Part shown: positions 61,186-64,000 of the stretch, piece after piece
Position numbering within the stretch: the first letter of the stretch is position 1
Layout: each line of letters opens with the position of its first letter
From: Thermoanaerobacter wiegelii Rt8.B1
GTDB lineage: Bacteria > Bacillota > Thermoanaerobacteria > Thermoanaerobacterales > Thermoanaerobacteraceae
Direction: 5' to 3'
Assembly (NCBI RefSeq): GCF_000147695.2
Contig: NC_015958.1
Coordinates: forward strand, 2,277,501-2,341,500
Length of the DNA stretch: 64,000 nucleotides
Notes under the pieces: generated by a model
Seen by the model: the letters and a program-made list of their open reading frames with translations, nothing else
Told to the model about the DNA's origin: nothing
The model's database searches: none
Translations under genes and position numbers: made by a program

Positions 61186-61201
61186 CTCAACAATCAGTTC
61201 T

Positions 61202-61513
61202 TTATTTATTAACCAATTTTAATGCTTCTTCAATAACAGCTTTAGCGTTTTTTATAGCTTTTTGAGCTTCAACTTTATAGATGGGCTTATCTTTAAATCG
61301 AGATTCTTCTTTAACTGCTACATCTGCTGCGAAAATAACAAGATCTGCTTCATCAACTTCCTTCTGAGTTATTTTATTCTCTATGCCAATTGAACCTTGC
61401 GTTTCAACTTTAATTTTGTGCCCAAGTTTTTTTGCTGCATTCTCTAATGCTTCAGCCGCCATATAGGTATGAGCAATACCTGTAGGACAAGCTGTAACTG
61501 CAACTATTTTCAT
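61202..61513 (-). CDS. PTS fructose-type IIB subunit
   Basis: Carries phosphate from IIA to the sugar. The 103-residue protein has the phosphocysteine motif TACPTGIAHT with Cys9 as the active residue, typical of the fructose/mannitol family IIB, and a short Rossmann-like fold (DLVIFAADVAVK). It is a separate polypeptide here. IIC lies 58 nt upstream. Confidence 0.93.
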   Translation of the reverse strand: MKIVAVTACPTGIAHTYMAAEALENAAKKLGHKIKVETQGSIGIENKITQKEVDEADLVIFAADVAVKEESRFKDKPIYKVEAQKAIKNAKAVIEEALKLVNK

Positions 61514-61571
61514 ATTCCATCCCTCTTTCTATAAAATTTTGTAAATTATTTACATAATCTTGAAACTATTT

Positions 61572-62624
61572 TTAGTTTTGCTCAGCAACTTCACTCTCAT
61601 CTTCAACTTCTTCAATAACAGGTTTTTTTAATGCATTTACCATTAATGCAGTAACCGCAATACCTATTAGTACAGCTACTATAAACATGATTTTATTATC
61701 TACAACCGGCAACACAATAGGTCCACCATGTGGTGCATGGTCTCCAACCTTCCCTATTGCTGCTACCGCAGCACCTATAGATGAGCCTACCATTATAGAT
61801 GGTATTACTCTTAATGGATCGGCTGCAGCAAAAGGTATAGCACCCTCTGTAATACCAATCATACCCATCGCAAGTGCACCATATCCTGCTTCCTTTTCTG
61901 CTTTAGTGTACTTGTTGGGTGCTAACAATGTAGCAACACCCATCCCAAGCGGGGGAATGCATATTGCTACTGCTACTGGTCCCATAATTGTATATACGCC
62001 TTCTCCTATCATTGCTGCAGCAAATAAGAATGCAACTTTGTTTACAGGCCCTCCCATATCGAAAGCTATCATCGCACCCATTATCATTGCTAAAATCACA
62101 GCATTTCCTGTACTCATGGATTTTAACCAATTTGTCATAGCTGTCATTGCACTGCTTATAGGATTACCGAGTACATATATCATAAGAAAACCTACAATAA
62201 GTGCTGATAACAACGGGATTACAAAAATCGGCATTATAGGTCTTAAATTCTTAGGAACTCTCCAACTCTTTATCCACCTTGCAACATATCCTGCGATAAA
62301 GCCTGCAATAATTCCACCTAAAAAACCTGCCTTCAACTGGTTTGCAAGCACTCCACCAACAAGTCCAGGAGCAAGTCCAGGTCTATCAGCTATTCCAAAA
62401 GCTATAAATCCTGCAAGAACTGGCACCATCATTGAAAAAGAAGCTGTACCAATATCCATCATACTTTTTAACACTGGATTTGTAACAACTGCACCTTTAC
62501 CAGCCTGCACACCACTTAATGCAATTGAAAAAGCTATTAAAACACCACCTATGACAACTATAGGTATCATGTAAGATACGCCTGTCATTAAGTATTCTCT
62601 AATCCTTTTTAATTCTTCCTTCAT
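61572..62624 (-). CDS. PTS fructose-type IIC membrane subunit
   Basis: Sugar channel of a fructose-type PTS. The 350-residue protein has about nine hydrophobic helices; landmarks are MTGVSYMIPIVVIGGVLIAF, PGLAPGLVGGVLANQLKAGFLGGIIAG, FDMGGPVNKVAF and GITEGAIPFAAADPLRVIP, the last a fructose IIC signature with the conserved Glu. Its acidic C-terminus (EEVEDESEVAEQN) is cytosolic. Fructose is the likely sugar; a related hexose or sugar alcohol cannot be excluded. Confidence 0.92.
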   Translation of the reverse strand: MKEELKRIREYLMTGVSYMIPIVVIGGVLIAFSIALSGVQAGKGAVVTNPVLKSMMDIGTASFSMMVPVLAGFIAFGIADRPGLAPGLVGGVLANQLKAGFLGGIIAGFIAGYVARWIKSWRVPKNLRPIMPIFVIPLLSALIVGFLMIYVLGNPISSAMTAMTNWLKSMSTGNAVILAMIMGAMIAFDMGGPVNKVAFLFAAAMIGEGVYTIMGPVAVAICIPPLGMGVATLLAPNKYTKAEKEAGYGALAMGMIGITEGAIPFAAADPLRVIPSIMVGSSIGAAVAAIGKVGDHAPHGGPIVLPVVDNKIMFIVAVLIGIAVTALMVNALKKPVIEEVEDESEVAEQN

Positions 62625-62665
62625 CGTATTTTTATCCTCCTTATCGATTTTATTTTTGTTTATTT

Positions 62666-63115
62666 TTAACTTACTTGGATATCACTTAAAGCATTTAAAA
62701 TTTCCTCGACAGTTACTGCCTTTTTTAGCATTTCAATAAAACTATCATTCATTAATTTTCGTGATAACTGTGACAATATTTTGAGATGAACATTATCCAC
62801 ATTTTCTTCAGGCACCCCTAAGAGAAAAATTAAATTGACAGGTTTGCCATCTAATGAATCCCATTCTATTCCATCAGTTGTTTTACCAAATACTATCATC
62901 GCCTCCTTTACAGCTTTTGATTTTCCATGTGGTATCGCGATTCCATTCCCCACCCCCGTTGTATATGCTTTTTCTCTATCAAGCACACTTCTCGCATACT
63001 CCTCTACAGAAGTTATTTTCCCTTCTTTTTGCGCCAATTCCGCCAATTTTATAATTGCCTCTTCTTTGTTTTTTGCCTCAAGATTTAGTGTAACAAGATT
63101 TTTATTTATCAGCAT
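62666..63115 (-). CDS. PTS fructose-type IIA subunit
   Basis: Accepts phosphate from HPr. The 149-residue protein has the phosphohistidine in GNGIAIPHGKSKAV near residue 63 and the second histidine in NVDNVHLKILSQLS, as in IIA domains of the fructose family. The ATG at 63115 overlaps the end of the upstream regulator by 14 nt, with GGAGG 9 nt before it. Confidence 0.94.
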   Translation of the reverse strand: MLINKNLVTLNLEAKNKEEAIIKLAELAQKEGKITSVEEYARSVLDREKAYTTGVGNGIAIPHGKSKAVKEAMIVFGKTTDGIEWDSLDGKPVNLIFLLGVPEENVDNVHLKILSQLSRKLMNDSFIEMLKKAVTVEEILNALSDIQVS

Positions 63116-64000
63116 CGTAAATTACCTCCAATAACTTTATAATTTCTTCTCTGTTTTTTGCTTTTTTTATATTTTCTACAAATTCCGGTGATTCAAGTTT
63201 ATTATATAATTTTCTAAATATATACCTGGATTTTGCTATATCACTTTGAGTTAAAGATATCATAAATAACATATCTACCTTTTCTTCATCCCAAGCTATA
63301 GGATTTTTTAGTCTTACCACTGTAAATACTGATTTATTAACATGTTCTGGTAAACCATGTGGAATTGCAATACCATTTCCTATAGCAGTAGAAGCTCTTT
63401 TTTCTCTGGTTATAACATCTTGAATATATTCCTCCTTTACATATCCTTTTTTATGCAACTCCATACATACCTTACTTAATAAATCTTCTTTTTTTAGGTA
63501 AATACCGTCAACATCAAGTAACTGCGTATCAATTAAATTAGATCTCTTATTTAGAGCTTGTATAAATTCATCAAGCCGTCTTATATCATTTTGAGTTAAT
63601 AAAGGACTTATATTTATAAAAGGTTTATTTATCTCAATAGGTACAGTAGAGATAACTATATCTATGTCATTTAAGATGCTCTCATGTAGCGAAACAGAAG
63701 AAACTATGTCTTTTATTTCTATCTGTTTAAAAGATTTCTCAAGCCTTGCCGCAAGAAGTTGTGCTGTTCCAATGCCAGTTGTACAAACAACCAGGGCTTT
63801 AAGTGGTTTTTTAGCTCGTTCAACTGCAGCACCTAAATGTAGTGCAATATAACCTATTTCCTCTTCTGCAACTTTTTTACCTAAATACTTCTCAAACACA
63901 ACACTTGTCATCCATGCAACCCCATATATTTCAGGATAATTCTCTTTAATATCGTTTAATAGTGGATTTCTTAGTGTTAAACCATACTTAAGCCTATTTA
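63102..64000 (-). CDS. PRD-containing PTS regulator (MtlR/ManR type; 5' end cut by window)
   Basis: Carboxy-terminal 298 residues of an activator whose activity is set by PTS phosphorylation. The visible order is: end of a second PRD (PEIYGVAWMTSVVFEKYLG ... IGYIALHLGAAVERA), a IIB-like domain with Cys in LVVCTTGIGTAQL, and a IIA-like domain with GNGIAIPHGLPEHV. The N-terminal helix-turn-helix and first PRD lie outside the window; the frame stays open to 64000. It precedes IIA, IIC and IIB in one operon and probably activates it. Confidence 0.9.
   Translation of the reverse strand, partial: NRLKYGLTLRNPLLNDIKENYPEIYGVAWMTSVVFEKYLGKKVAEEEIGYIALHLGAAVERAKKPLKALVVCTTGIGTAQLLAARLEKSFKQIEIKDIVSSVSLHESILNDIDIVISTVPIEINKPFINISPLLTQNDIRRLDEFIQALNKRSNLIDTQLLDVDGIYLKKEDLLSKVCMELHKKGYVKEEYIQDVITREKRASTAIGNGIAIPHGLPEHVNKSVFTVVRLKNPIAWDEEKVDMLFMISLTQSDIAKSRYIFRKLYNKLESPEFVENIKKAKNREEIIKLLEVIYDADK

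Noticed and set aside
61687..62574. 295-codon plus-strand frame opposite the PTS IIC gene
   Set aside because: Antisense shadow of a hydrophobic, Ala/Gly/Ile-rich gene; IIC on the minus strand has clear family motifs and operon context.

Overview
The window is a 64-kb piece of an AT-rich Firmicute chromosome. Gene content and order, protein wording and thermophile-type proteins point to Thermoanaerobacter or a very close relative; this assignment is from memory of the family, not from a search. Supporting signs are the sporulation factor SigH, CtsR/McsA/McsB/ClpC, zinc-type S4, S14, L33 and L36, an EF-Tu with an extra cysteine cluster, and a lipase with a Cys-His-Ser-Met-Gly elbow. Every gene but one (47227-47622) lies on the minus strand, so transcription runs from high to low coordinates.

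Reading in the transcribed direction: 64000-61202 is a fructose-type PTS operon (PRD regulator, cut by the window edge, then IIA, IIC, IIB), followed by ptsI (Enzyme I) with its own promoter, an EF-G-like GTPase, malic enzyme and a small acidic unknown protein. Next comes the class III heat-shock operon ctsR-mcsA-mcsB-clpC (55435-50955) with a CtsR box, then mntR-mntH, radA, the lone plus-strand gene, yacL, ispD, a lipase, ispF, proS, a TM1266-like small regulator, gltX, a cysteine T-box, cysE-cysS, mrnC, rlmB, rae1/yacP and sigH. This follows the Bacillus subtilis ctsR-to-sigH order with insertions (lipase, proS, the TM1266-like gene) and with disA missing from between radA and yacL.

From 34690 downwards the window is almost entirely the transcription/translation supercluster: tRNA-Thr and a second tuf gene, rpmG-secE-nusG, rplK-rplA, rplJ-rplL behind an L10 leader, rpoB-rpoC, an L7Ae-family gene, the str operon (rpsL-rpsG-fusA-tuf), the S10-spc-alpha operon (rpsJ to rplQ, with secY, adk, map, a KOW protein and infA), and finally ecfA1-ecfA2-ecfT, cut at position 1. 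rpmD (L30) is absent from its usual place between rpsE and rplO. Well-formed sigma-A promoters (TTGACA, 17-18 nt, TATAAT-like) stand before rplJ, rpoB, the L7Ae/str operon, rpmG, tRNA-Thr, sigH, proS, yacL, the plus-strand gene and ptsI.

The least explained sequence is a compact 204-nt GC-rich block (40967-41170) between the TM1266-like gene and gltX. Its ends form a perfect 10-bp closing helix and its interior folds by eye into a nested multi-branched RNA-like structure. It does not code convincingly on either strand. It is either an independent structured non-coding RNA or a small mobile element carrying one.
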